DNA from: an uncultured Lachnospiraceae bacterium
Lineage (GTDB): Bacteria; Bacillota; Clostridia; Lachnospirales; Lachnospiraceae
Assembly: GCA_910586205.1 (NCBI GenBank)
Contig: CAJUGD010000016.1
Span: 18,928 to 82,927 of the forward strand
DNA length: 64,000 bases
Reading direction: 5' to 3'
Part shown: one piece after another, positions 6,592-14,289 of the stretch
Layout of the letters: every line of letters starts with the position of its first letter
Numbering within the stretch: position 1 is the first letter of the stretch
Notes under the pieces: model-generated
Told to the model about the DNA's origin: nothing
Seen by the model: the letters and a program-made list of their open reading frames with translations, nothing else
The model's database searches: none
Program-made: the position numbers and the translations under genes

Positions 6592-7145
6592 CGCGCCTGC
6601 ACTGATACAATAAACCCTCTCAGGGCTTAAAAAATGGCCCAGCATCGTTTTGGTTATCGTCCCGCCGGTTATCCCATCATCGAGATGGCTCATTCCGGAA
6701 AACTAGAGCGGGTAGGAGTGTGGGACGATAAACGATGCGCTGACAACTACCACGCGAAAATGTGCACCGCAAATTATCCCCGCCTGGTATAGTCGGATAA
6801 AGGATGTTCAAAAGCGCGGGTACTCTCTGTTTTTTTTTAGGCAGCATACTTCTTTTGGCGCGACAAGCACCAGGCGCCTGCACTGATGTAATAAACTCTC
6901 CCAGGGCTTAAAAAATGGCCCAGCATCGTTTTGGTTATCGTCCCGCCGGTTATCCCATCATCGAGATGGCTCATTCCGGAAAACTAGAGCGGGTAGGAGT
7001 GTGGGACGATAAACGATGCGCTGACAACTACCACGCGAAAATGTGCACCGCAAATTATCCCCGCCTGGTATAGCCGGGGAAAGGATGTTTAAAAGCGCGG
7101 GTACTCTCTGTTTTTTTAGGCAGCATACTTCTTTTGGCGCGACAA
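6592..7145. repeat. Tandem duplication of a ~275-bp structured unit
   Basis: Two almost identical copies, 6592-6866 and about 6873-7145, separated by about 7 bp (period 281 bp at the 5' end, 279 at the 3' end because of a T-run difference). Each copy can close on itself through GCGCC/GGCGC at its ends. Inside, GCATCGTTT and ATCGTCCC pair with GGGACGAT and AAACGATGC across a 5-nt bulge (copy A: 6642-6663 with 6722-6738), and further in CCCGC/GCGGG, CCGG/CCGG and CCATC/GATGG nest. Each copy ends with a 7-9 nt T-run. It is either a structured RNA or an ssDNA origin/packaging module. Confidence 0.75.
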
Positions 7146-7190
7146 ATATCGTTTTTTTTGCGGAAGGAGAAGCTTTACCCCCTTACGCGC

Positions 7191-7215
7191 GTGCCGGTAT
7201 ATTATTACCCGGCAC
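7191..7215 (+). other. CRESS-type replication origin hairpin
   Basis: A perfect 7-bp stem GTGCCGG (7191-7197) / CCGGCAC (7209-7215) presents an 11-nt loop whose last nine bases are TATTATTAC (7200-7208). This fits the NANTATTAC nonanucleotide nicked by Rep in circoviruses, geminiviruses and relatives (known family feature). It lies about 180 bp upstream of a CRESS-type Rep gene in this same window, so it is very likely the rolling-circle origin. Confidence 0.88.
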
Positions 7216-7219
7216 TTCT

Positions 7220-7301
7220 GTCGAAAAGCCAACAAACCCATACAAACTAAGCCTTGCAAGCTCTCGACATCACATTGTCGAGATGTCGAAAAGTCGAAAA
7301 G
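7220..7301 (+). repeat. Rep-binding iterons beside the origin
   Basis: GTCGA-containing units follow the hairpin: GTCGAAAAG at 7220-7228, then three tandem 8-bp units TGTCGAGA, TGTCGAAA, AGTCGAAA at 7276-7299, and one inverted copy TCTCGACA at 7262-7269. CRESS Reps recognise short iterons near the nonanucleotide hairpin, so this is the expected arrangement. The inverted pair could also form a CTCGACA/TGTCGAG hairpin. Confidence 0.75.
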
Positions 7302-7395
7302 CTGTTTCCGGCTCCCGGTTAGACGTATCCCGGAGCCAGGAATAAAAAACATAACTGCATTGCTCCACTTCGGACAAGCAGTGAAAGGGGAAGAA

Positions 7396-8475
7396 ATGAC
7401 ACCAAAAATGACAACGGGCTATGCGGAATCTGCATCACCTGAACCTACTGAAAAACCAAAACGTGATACTCAATCCCGTAAATGGCTCTTAACCATTAAC
7501 AATCCCATTGATAAAGGTTACACTCATGAATCTATCCATGCAATTTTGATTGGTATAAAATCCATTGTCTACTGGTGCGTGTCAGATGAAGTGGGGAATG
7601 GAACCCATACCCCTCATACCCATATTTTTATTCAGGGTCGAGGAGGAATTAATTTTTCCACCCTTCGGAAACGTTTTCCTGGTGCCGATTTAGAAATGGC
7701 CCGTGGGACTGCCCAACAAAACATGGAATATGTCTCAAAAACAGGCAAGTGGAAGGATGATAAAAAATCCGACACCAGTGTCCCCGGAACTTTTGAGGAA
7801 TGGGGAGAGATGCCTGTGGAGCGTCAAGGCCGAAGGAATGACCTGGACGATTTATATAGCATGATTAAAGACGGCTATACGGATTACCAGATATTGGAGG
7901 TAATGCCGGAAAGCCTTTTAAATCTTGATAAACTGGACAGAGTAAGGCAGGTGATCCGGTATGAATCTTATAAAAGTACTTTTCGCAACCTGGATGTGCA
8001 TTACATTTATGGTTATGCCGGTGTTGGGAAAACCCGTTTTGTCATGGAAAACTATGGTTTTTCTAATGTGTTTCGTGTTACTGATTACAGCCACCCTTTT
8101 GACAATTACCGGGGTCAGGATGTGGTGCTTTTTGAGGAGTTTCGCTCCAGCCTGTTATTTTCCGACATGCTAAGCTATCTGGACGGATACCCGCTGGAAC
8201 TGCCCTGCCGCTATACGAACAAATACGCCTGTTACACAAAAGTTTACATAGTGAGCAATATTCCATTAATAAAGCAATATCCTAATGTCCAGTCAGAATC
8301 ACCGGATGACTGGCCAGCGCTTATCCGTCGAATAAATACCATTATGCATTTCACAGAGTCGAAAATCAATGTACAAAAAATTGAAAAGTTTACTGATGGC
8401 TTTTATCATATAGTCCCAGGTGAGGAGGTGCCTTTCCATGACATTGAAAAAATTGTTGGAAGCTTTGAAATTTGA
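7396..8475 (+). CDS. rep: CRESS-DNA-type Rep (HUH nickase + SF3 helicase)
   Basis: 359 aa from ATG 7396, chosen because AAAGGGGA lies just upstream; the frame is open further upstream without an ATG. HUH motifs: I, LLTINN (31-36); II, HTHIFIQG (74-81); III, EYVSK with catalytic Tyr112 and Lys115. Superfamily 3 helicase motifs: Walker A GYAGVGKT (206-213), Walker B VVLFEEF (243-249), motif C YIVSNIP (284-290). The order and spacing are those of circovirus/geminivirus-type and bacterial pCRESS plasmid Reps. It would nick the TATTATTAC hairpin, stay bound to the 5' end and drive rolling-circle replication. Finding it with Zot and coat genes makes this a chimeric inovirus. Confidence 0.93.
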   Translation: MTPKMTTGYAESASPEPTEKPKRDTQSRKWLLTINNPIDKGYTHESIHAILIGIKSIVYWCVSDEVGNGTHTPHTHIFIQGRGGINFSTLRKRFPGADLEMARGTAQQNMEYVSKTGKWKDDKKSDTSVPGTFEEWGEMPVERQGRRNDLDDLYSMIKDGYTDYQILEVMPESLLNLDKLDRVRQVIRYESYKSTFRNLDVHYIYGYAGVGKTRFVMENYGFSNVFRVTDYSHPFDNYRGQDVVLFEEFRSSLLFSDMLSYLDGYPLELPCRYTNKYACYTKVYIVSNIPLIKQYPNVQSESPDDWPALIRRINTIMHFTESKINVQKIEKFTDGFYHIVPGEEVPFHDIEKIVGSFEI

Positions 8476-8623
8476 GGGTCACATATCGTTGCGCCGGGAT
8501 AATTTGGGCGGTATGCAATACATAGGTGGCGGCAATTCGGAATATATATCTTCCCGTTATGGCGGATACAAGGTTGACAAATCCTCAATTATTGATAATA
8601 TATTAATAGTGTATGTAAAATAA
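8438..8623 (+). CDS. 61-aa hypothetical protein overlapping rep 3' end
   Basis: ATG 8438 follows GAGGAGG by 8 nt and overlaps the rep 3' end by 38 bp. The product starts with an amphipathic helix (MTLKKLLEALKFEG) followed by Gly/Tyr/Ser-rich sequence. No family is recognised. The strong ribosome site supports it as a real small phage gene; a replication or copy-control role would be a guess from position. Confidence 0.5.
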   Translation: MTLKKLLEALKFEGHISLRRDNLGGMQYIGGGNSEYISSRYGGYKVDKSSIIDNILIVYVK

Positions 8624-8711
8624 AATATATAAAAGATTTTAGGAAAGATGAAAATAGAATTTCGGAAAGAATATTAAGAAAAAAGGGAGATAAAAAGAGT
8701 TTTAAATGAGA

Positions 8712-8842
8712 CCAACTAGTTCGTTAAACTAAACTTTCGCAAATAGTTGCTGACCGGGGCGCGTCCGACGGGATATGAAATGTCCGCGCCCCAGCAACTA
8801 CCGCTTCACTTTCGCGAAAGTGATACTTTAACGAATAGTTGG
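8712..8842. other. Large inverted-repeat element at prophage edge (dif-like)
   Basis: The outer arms CCAACTAGTTCGTTAAA (8712-8728) and the complement of 8827-8842 match apart from one base. Further in, ACTTTCGC recurs in both arms, AGTTGCTG pairs with CAGCAACT, and GGGGCGCG pairs with CGCGCCCC around a ~20-nt loop. A 14-bp palindrome ACTTTCGCGAAAGT lies at 8808-8821. Each arm contains a dif-like layout, TTCGTTAAA and a TTTCGC-type arm around a short spacer. It lies between the last phage gene and the operon carrying a XerS-like recombinase. Candidate attachment site; the sequence around it (8624-9036) has no gene and is T-rich toward 9000. Confidence 0.6.
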
Positions 8843-9036
8843 AAGCTTATTCAAACATTATTCCATCATTTAATCTCTTTTCCTTGTCATTAAACTCCCT
8901 TTTCTTTTTCCTTAATAAACATTTCTTCAATTTATAATAATCACTTCTTTAAAATGAGTCCTTTTTATTTTCTTAATGTTCTTTTTCATTCTAATTTTAC
9001 CTTTTATTAAAATTCTTTTTGATAGGAAATATCTCT

Positions 9037-9798
9037 ATGAACCTCCAACGCCTTTACAGCTTAACAAGAAAAGCCATTGACACATACCAGATGATTCAGC
9101 AAGATGATCGCATTGCCATCGGAATATCCGGCGGTAAGGACAGCCTGACTTTATTGTATGCACTTCATGGATTAATGCAGTTTTACCCAAAAAAGTTTTC
9201 ATTAGAAGCAATCACAGTCAACCTGGGGTTTGATGGATTCGATCTGTCACAAGTATCGGAGCTCTGCCGACAGCTCTCTATTCCATACACCATTATTCCT
9301 ACAGATATTGGCAGAATCCTGTTTCATGAACGAAAAGAATCAAATCCCTGCTCCTTATGCGCTAAACTTCGAAAAGGCGCTTTAAATAAGGCAGCCAAGG
9401 AATCCGGATGCAATAAGGTGGCCTATGCCCATCATAGGGAGGATCTGATCGAAACCATGCTCCTTTCCTTGCTTTATGAAGGACGGTTTTATGCATTCTC
9501 CCCTTATACTTATCTGGACCGTATGGATTTAACCGTGATCCGTCCTCTGATGCTGGTTCCTGAAGCAGATATTAAGGGATTCCGAAATCAGTACAAGCTT
9601 CCGGTCTGTAAAAATCCTTGTCCTGTAGATGGTTCTACGAAACGCGAATATGTTAAAACATTAACAAAGAATTTGGAAAATGAAAATCCTGGGGTAAAAA
9701 CACGTCTGTTCCATGCTATTTTGACAGGCAATATTTCCGGGTGGCCTGCCTGCTCTCCCACTGCATATGACCATATTTCAAAGGAGAAAGACATTTGA
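9037..9798 (+). CDS. TtcA-like tRNA thiolation PP-loop ATPase
   Basis: 254 aa. The PP-loop is SGGKDS near residues 35-40; CSLC around 105-108 and a later NPCP give the cysteines that hold the Fe-S cluster in TtcA-type tRNA 2-thiolases. The likely reaction is ATP activation and thiolation of a tRNA base (2-thiocytidine C32 in TtcA), in the cytoplasm. ATG 9037 is preferred over TTG 9019 because AGGAAA precedes it. The stop overlaps the recombinase start as TTGA, so the two form an operon. It is the first chromosomal gene after the prophage. Confidence 0.8.
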   Translation: MNLQRLYSLTRKAIDTYQMIQQDDRIAIGISGGKDSLTLLYALHGLMQFYPKKFSLEAITVNLGFDGFDLSQVSELCRQLSIPYTIIPTDIGRILFHERKESNPCSLCAKLRKGALNKAAKESGCNKVAYAHHREDLIETMLLSLLYEGRFYAFSPYTYLDRMDLTVIRPLMLVPEADIKGFRNQYKLPVCKNPCPVDGSTKREYVKTLTKNLENENPGVKTRLFHAILTGNISGWPACSPTAYDHISKEKDI

Positions 9799-10871
9799 AA
9801 AAGTTAGCCTATTATGAACAAAAGGATATCGAGAATATCCAAAAATTAAGAATCATGATAAAAGAACTGCCGCCCTTTTGTATCGACTTTTTCCGGGGCA
9901 TTGAACCACGTACTTCTTCCAGAACCCGTATTGCCTATGCTTATGATCTAAGCATCTTTTTCGGTTTTCTTTCTCGGGAAAACCCTTTTTTTCGAAATCT
10001 GGACCGTATGGAGATTCGATTGGAGCATTTGGATGAGCTTACGGTCAGCGATTTGGAAGAATATATGGAATACTTAAAATACCGGTTTAATGAAAATAAT
10101 CAGGAGATTATCAACAAGGAACGGGGAATTATGCGGAAAATCTCCTCTCTGAAAAGTTTCTATAATTATTTTTATCGAAATGAAAAACTGCATAATAACC
10201 CAGCGGCTCTTGTCCAGCTTCCAAAGCTTCATGAAAAAGAGATTATCCGCCTGGACATTGACGAGGTAGCCCTACTTCTGGATGAAGTCGAACAGGGAGA
10301 GAATCTGACAGACAAGCAAAAGGCATTTCATAACAAAACCAAAGTCCGCGATCTGGCACTTCTCACACTTCTTTTAGGCACAGGAATCCGCGTATCAGAA
10401 TGTGTAGGTCTGGATATTGATGATGTGGATCTGAAAAACGGCGGGATCCATATTCATCGCAAAGGCGGTAAGGAGGTTACGGTCTATTTTGGCTTTGAGG
10501 TGGAAACGGCTCTGCAGGATTATCTTGATGAACGCTTTGGAATAGATGCCATGCCTGGTCATGATAAAGCCTTGTTCTTATCTCTGCAGAAAAAACGTAT
10601 CAATGTTCGAAGTGTGGAAAATCTAGTAAAAAAATATGCTAAGATTGTAACTCCTCTGAAAAAAATCACTCCTCATAAGCTGCGAAGCACCTATGGAACA
10701 AACTTGTATCGTGAAACGGGAGATATCTATCTTGTAGCAGATGTATTGGGGCATTCGGATGTCAACACTACAAAAAAGCATTATGCGGCACTGGAGGATG
10801 AACGCCGCCGAAGCGCTAGGAATAAAGTCCACCTGCGGGAACACTCGGAAGACATTCACTCTGAAAAATAG
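9795..10871 (+). CDS. XerS-like single-chain tyrosine recombinase
   Basis: 358 aa, close to the ~356 aa of streptococcal XerS and longer than XerC/XerD (~300). It has an N-terminal SAM-like core-binding domain (to ~165), then the catalytic domain with Arg in GIRVSE, Lys in HRKGGK, HKLR, LGHSDVNTT and the Tyr nucleophile in KKHYAA. The start is TTG 9795 with AAAGGAG upstream, overlapping the ttcA-like stop. The proposed role is chromosome dimer resolution at a nearby dif site, also exploitable by integrating phages. Its 3' end overlaps the convergent LysM gene by 16 bp. Confidence 0.85.
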   Translation: MKKLAYYEQKDIENIQKLRIMIKELPPFCIDFFRGIEPRTSSRTRIAYAYDLSIFFGFLSRENPFFRNLDRMEIRLEHLDELTVSDLEEYMEYLKYRFNENNQEIINKERGIMRKISSLKSFYNYFYRNEKLHNNPAALVQLPKLHEKEIIRLDIDEVALLLDEVEQGENLTDKQKAFHNKTKVRDLALLTLLLGTGIRVSECVGLDIDDVDLKNGGIHIHRKGGKEVTVYFGFEVETALQDYLDERFGIDAMPGHDKALFLSLQKKRINVRSVENLVKKYAKIVTPLKKITPHKLRSTYGTNLYRETGDIYLVADVLGHSDVNTTKKHYAALEDERRRSARNKVHLREHSEDIHSEK

Positions 10872-11428
10872 ACAATGGTCAAGTATTCTCCGGAGTGAAC
10901 CTGTTCGTCGCGGAGATTGTTCATTCTCTTTAGTTCCTGTACATATTCAGCAACTGTATACTCACTGCCTTCTGCATATCGGCTGGCAATGTTCCACAGG
11001 TTATCTCCTGGCTTCAGCCGTATGCTGGTATAATATCGATTCAAAGAATCTGTACGATTCTCCTTGGCATAGGCATCAAAAAGTGTACGTCCGAAAAATC
11101 CTGTAAAAAAAGCGGTGGCCACCAGCAATATAACCACAAACTTTTGAATCTTTTTGCGGCGGGCACGACGTTTCATGGCAATGGCCATGAGTCTGCTTTC
11201 CGGCTTTCTTTCTTCTGTCTGTTCTGGTTTCTTCTTAAGATTCGGTTGCTGCCGCTTTTCAAGGAATACATCTTTATTACTGGTATCCAGTCTTTTTAGT
11301 ATGCGGCTTACTTCTGCAGCCCCAAAGTGAATCGGAACACTTCCACAGACTGCTTCTGTAGTACCGTCACAAACCTGCATGCATCCATTCCAATCTGACC
11401 TTCTGTACTCTCTCAGATTTCTTTCCAT
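10856..11428 (-). CDS. YneA-like LysM protein, SOS cell-division inhibitor
   Basis: 190 aa. A ~75-residue cytoplasmic N-terminal part is followed by a basic stretch (MKRRARRKKIQK), one transmembrane helix (VVILLVATAFFTGFFG, about 98-113) and a C-terminal LysM domain (RLKPGDNLWNIASRY...VHSGEYLTIVYF). It is divergent from lexA with LexA boxes in its promoter, the arrangement of yneA in Bacillus, where the product blocks division during DNA damage. The long N-terminal part is absent from classical YneA. Ribosome site AAGGGGG precedes the ATG. Confidence 0.8.
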   Translation of the reverse strand: MERNLREYRRSDWNGCMQVCDGTTEAVCGSVPIHFGAAEVSRILKRLDTSNKDVFLEKRQQPNLKKKPEQTEERKPESRLMAIAMKRRARRKKIQKFVVILLVATAFFTGFFGRTLFDAYAKENRTDSLNRYYTSIRLKPGDNLWNIASRYAEGSEYTVAEYVQELKRMNNLRDEQVHSGEYLTIVYFSE

Positions 11429-11459
11429 CTCAATACCCCCTTTTCCCAGTTATAATACT

Positions 11460-11570
11460 GAACGTGTGTTCTTTGTTCGTATTGACATTATAATATCCGA
11501 ACATTCGTTTGTCAATAGTTTTTTGATTTTTTTCGAACAAAGGTTTGCTTTTTTCTCCAACATATGTTAG
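11460..11570. promoter_or_regulatory. Divergent SOS promoters with LexA boxes
   Basis: Sites resembling CGAACN4GTTCG: 11460-11471 (GAACGTGTGTTC), 11498-11511 (CGAACATTCGTTTG), 11534-11547 (CGAACAAAGGTTTG) and 11558-11570 (CAACATATGTTAG). The leftward promoter has TTGACA (complement of 11510-11515), a 17-nt spacer and TATAAT (complement of 11487-11492), with the second box inside the spacer. The rightward lexA promoter has TTGCTT 11545-11550, 17 nt, then TAGTAT 11568-11573, with the fourth box in the spacer. LexA would therefore repress both genes, including itself. Confidence 0.85.
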
Positions 11571-11664
11571 TATAGTATTAGGGAATCTGAATGAATTTGC
11601 AGCAGTTCATGTTTGACAGAACTGTTACCAGCTTCTCAATTCGCAGAGAATCAGGAGGAAAAGC

Positions 11665-12279
11665 ATGAACCAGGGAAAGATTACATCTAAACAGAAGGAA
11701 ATATTAGAATATATTAAGGAGACCATCTTAAAGAAAGGATATCCTCCGACAGTACGTGAGATATGCGAGGCTGTTCGTTTAAAGTCTACTTCTTCCGTAC
11801 ACTCTCATCTAGAGACCTTAGAGCGCAATGGTTATATCCGCCGGGATCCTACCAAGCCCAGAGCTATGGAGATTTTGGATGATACTTTTGGACTTACCCG
11901 CCGGGAGATGGTTCAGGTGCCCATGATTGGAACCGTTGCCGCCGGACTCCCCATTCTTGCAGAAGAGAATATTGAGGAATATTTTCCCATACCTGCAGAG
12001 CTGCTTCCCAACTCTCAGACATTTATGCTTCGCATCAAAGGAAATAGTATGATCAACGCAGGGATTTTTGAGGGGGATCGAGTGATTGTTGAGCAGACGC
12101 CTACTGCTGAGAATGGTGATATTGTAGTTGCGCTGATTGATGATTCTGCCACAGTAAAACGTTTTTACAAAGAAGGGGATCATTACCGCCTGCAGCCGGA
12201 AAATGACACTATGGAGCCTATTATTGTTTCGAATCTTAATGTCTTGGGAAAAGTAATTGCTCTGTTCCGTATGATGTAG
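11665..12279 (+). CDS. lexA: LexA repressor
   Basis: 204 aa, normal length. The N-terminal winged HTH is TVREICEAVRLKSTSSVHSHLETLERNGYI; the Ala-Gly cleavage site is in TVAAGLP; the catalytic Ser is in GNSMINAG and the Lys in ATVKRF of the S24 peptidase domain. It represses SOS genes and self-cleaves with RecA filaments. CAGGAGG lies before ATG 11665. Divergent from the LysM gene with shared LexA boxes, so it is autoregulated. Confidence 0.97.
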   Translation: MNQGKITSKQKEILEYIKETILKKGYPPTVREICEAVRLKSTSSVHSHLETLERNGYIRRDPTKPRAMEILDDTFGLTRREMVQVPMIGTVAAGLPILAEENIEEYFPIPAELLPNSQTFMLRIKGNSMINAGIFEGDRVIVEQTPTAENGDIVVALIDDSATVKRFYKEGDHYRLQPENDTMEPIIVSNLNVLGKVIALFRMM

Positions 12280-12374
12280 CAATTTTCAGACACGCTCTAG
12301 CGTTCCATCCAGAAACGAAAATACAGACGATCTAACTAAAATACAACTTATCTAACATGTCTTTCTACAGAGTA

Positions 12375-12416
12375 AAAACCGGGAACGGTTCTGTCTCCCG
12401 GTTTTTATAAATATCT
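12375..12416. terminator. Bidirectional terminator between lexA and kinase gene
   Basis: AAAAACCGGGA pairs with TCCCGGTTTTT around a 10-nt loop, with A-run and U-run on opposite sides. It serves lexA from the left and the convergent cytidylate-kinase-like gene from the right. Confidence 0.85.
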
Positions 12417-12483
12417 GTTTTAATATCTGCCTCATGGAAATCCGTCATAAATACGCCTGTATTTTTTTATATTTAATTCATAA

Positions 12484-13134
12484 TTACTTTTGTCCGGATT
12501 TTTCCTTAAGCCGCAGATTTTTCACCCTGGCCAACTCCAGAATCATGTCTACTGCCCCATCAATGCCCACAGAACTGCTGTTAATACACAGATCATAGCT
12601 GCGGGAATCGCCCCATTTCTTACTTGAGTAATAATTATAATAGCTTGCTCTCTTTTTATCTGTTTTGACCATGATATCCTTTGCTTTTGCTGTCTCTACC
12701 TTATAGAGCTGCTTCAGATATTCAATACGTTCCTCATCATTGCCTGTGACAAATACGCTTACCACATTAGGATATTCAGCCAGCGCATAATCTGCACAGC
12801 GTCCTACGATCACGCAGGATTCTTCATCTGCAAGCTTTTTAATCGTATCAAACTGTGCCAGGAAAATCTTGTGATTCAGAGGCATATCCATATAAGCAGA
12901 ATTAGAATACCCCATAGAATACGTATCCATTACTAAAGAATAGAGAAAACTGCTGGTGGGCTTTTCATCGTGGGTTTCGAATAATTCTTCACACAAGCCG
13001 CTGTTCTTGGCAGCAAGAGTAAGAAGCTCTTTGTCATAGCATTTGACTCCAAGCCTTTGGGCAACGGTTTCTCCGATTTTCTTGCCGCCGCTTCCACACT
13101 GTCTTCCAATTGTAATGACTAAGTTACCCTTCAT
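12484..13134 (-). CDS. Cytidylate kinase-like family protein
   Basis: 216 aa. The N-terminal P-loop ITIGRQCGSGGKKIG and the later VIVGRCADYAL, RIEYLKQLY and YYNYYSSKKWGD pattern match the cytidylate_kin2 family (PF13189), widespread in Clostridia and distinct from Cmk itself. The family is presumed to phosphorylate a nucleotide or small substrate; the true substrate is unknown. It ends at the shared terminator with lexA and has its own ATG with AGGAGAAGG upstream. Confidence 0.85.
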   Translation of the reverse strand: MKGNLVITIGRQCGSGGKKIGETVAQRLGVKCYDKELLTLAAKNSGLCEELFETHDEKPTSSFLYSLVMDTYSMGYSNSAYMDMPLNHKIFLAQFDTIKKLADEESCVIVGRCADYALAEYPNVVSVFVTGNDEERIEYLKQLYKVETAKAKDIMVKTDKKRASYYNYYSSKKWGDSRSYDLCINSSSVGIDGAVDMILELARVKNLRLKEKSGQK

Positions 13135-13323
13135 AGATGACCTTCTCCTTTCAGTTCCACTTGATGTAAAATGCTATATCTGTTACTCTTATTATACACC
13201 TAAATTTCTGAAAAGTACATCTATTTTGATGAAATCATAAAACATTTTCTGATAAGCTTACCTTATCTTCAGATAAACAAACGATTTATAAACATGTATC
13301 TTTTATCCACAAAAGATATCTTG

Positions 13324-14262
13324 TCAGTACAAATTGCATAAAATGCCATCACCATTGTATCCCCAGTTTTTCAGCAGATCAGAAAAATATTTTGGAAGTG
13401 GTGCTCTTACCTCCAAATATTCTTCTGTTCGGGGATGCAGAATGCCCAGGATACCAGCATGCAGTGTTTGACCCTGAAGTCCTGGGATCGGACATTTTCC
13501 GGTCCTGTAAACCGTATCTCCAAGTAAAGGATGGCCGATAGATGCCATATGCACACGAATCTGATGAGTTCTGCCAGTCTCTAAGCGGCATTCAAGGAAG
13601 GTAAACCTCTCAAAACGGCAAAGGACATGATAATGTGTAACGGCATGCTTTCCATTTTTCTCATTGATGCTCATTTTTTTACGATCAACAGGATGACGTC
13701 CAATGGATGCATCTATAGTCCCTTCGTCTTCAGCGATCACACCATGGACAATGGCATAATATACACGAGTTATCGTATGCTCCTTGAGCTGCTCTGCAAT
13801 GTGATTATGGGCAAAGTCATTCTTACAAGCAACCAATACCCCTGTCGTATCCATATCAATTCGATGGACAATCCCCGGACGGAGAATGCCGTTGATTCCG
13901 GATAAATCCCGACAATGGGCCAGAAGTCCATTTACAAGCGTTCCTGATAAATGTCCGGCTGCCGGATGAACTACCATTCCCTTGGGTTTATTGACCATGA
14001 TCAAATCCGAATCCTCGTAGAGAATTTCCAGCTTCATCTCCTCCGGAAGAATCTCCGGCTCCACAGCATCCGGCACGTCAAAAGAAATACGCTCGCCTTC
14101 AGATACCTTGTAATTGCTCTTCACAATTTTCTTATTTACCGATACACGGTCACATTTTAACAATTTTTGGATATAAGATCTGGAAAGCTCCGGACAAATG
14201 TCGCTCAGATAGCGATCTATACGAATGCCCCCATTCTCTCCCACTATGACTTCCCGTATCAC
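13324..14262 (-). CDS. RluD-type 23S rRNA pseudouridine synthase
   Basis: 312 aa. An S4 RNA-binding domain (about 14-75: RIDRYLSD...SRSYIQKLLK) is followed by the pseudouridine synthase domain with catalytic Asp in HRIDMDTTG (family HRLDxxTSG), and RTHQIRVHM near the end of the core. It isomerises uridines in large-subunit rRNA helix 69 if a true RluD. It lies directly after lspA, the usual Firmicute pairing. A perfect DnaA box, TTATCCACA at 13303-13311, lies just beyond its stop. Confidence 0.92.
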   Translation of the reverse strand: MIREVIVGENGGIRIDRYLSDICPELSRSYIQKLLKCDRVSVNKKIVKSNYKVSEGERISFDVPDAVEPEILPEEMKLEILYEDSDLIMVNKPKGMVVHPAAGHLSGTLVNGLLAHCRDLSGINGILRPGIVHRIDMDTTGVLVACKNDFAHNHIAEQLKEHTITRVYYAIVHGVIAEDEGTIDASIGRHPVDRKKMSINEKNGKHAVTHYHVLCRFERFTFLECRLETGRTHQIRVHMASIGHPLLGDTVYRTGKCPIPGLQGQTLHAGILGILHPRTEEYLEVRAPLPKYFSDLLKNWGYNGDGILCNLY

Positions 14263-14289
14263 AGCCCTGTCTTCCCTCCTGCTGATTGC

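Noticed and set aside
6592..7145. Self-cleaving ribozyme (hammerhead, twister) in the tandem units
   Set aside because: The CTGATG-like bases near each unit start are not followed by the rest of a hammerhead core, and no twister, pistol or hatchet pattern could be matched by eye.
7043..7345. 100-codon frame over the second structured unit, origin hairpin and iterons
   Set aside because: It has no ribosome site and covers sequence clearly shaped by hairpins and iterons; reverse-strand frames there are rejected for the same reason.
9795..10871. Recombinase as the prophage's own integrase
   Set aside because: It is translationally coupled to a chromosomal tRNA-modification gene and beside lexA, and its length fits a housekeeping XerS-like enzyme; the phage more likely borrows it.
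13303..13311. Single perfect DnaA box beyond rluD as an origin
   Set aside because: One isolated box with no AT-rich unwinding region or dnaA/dnaN genes; the same holds for 53462-53470.
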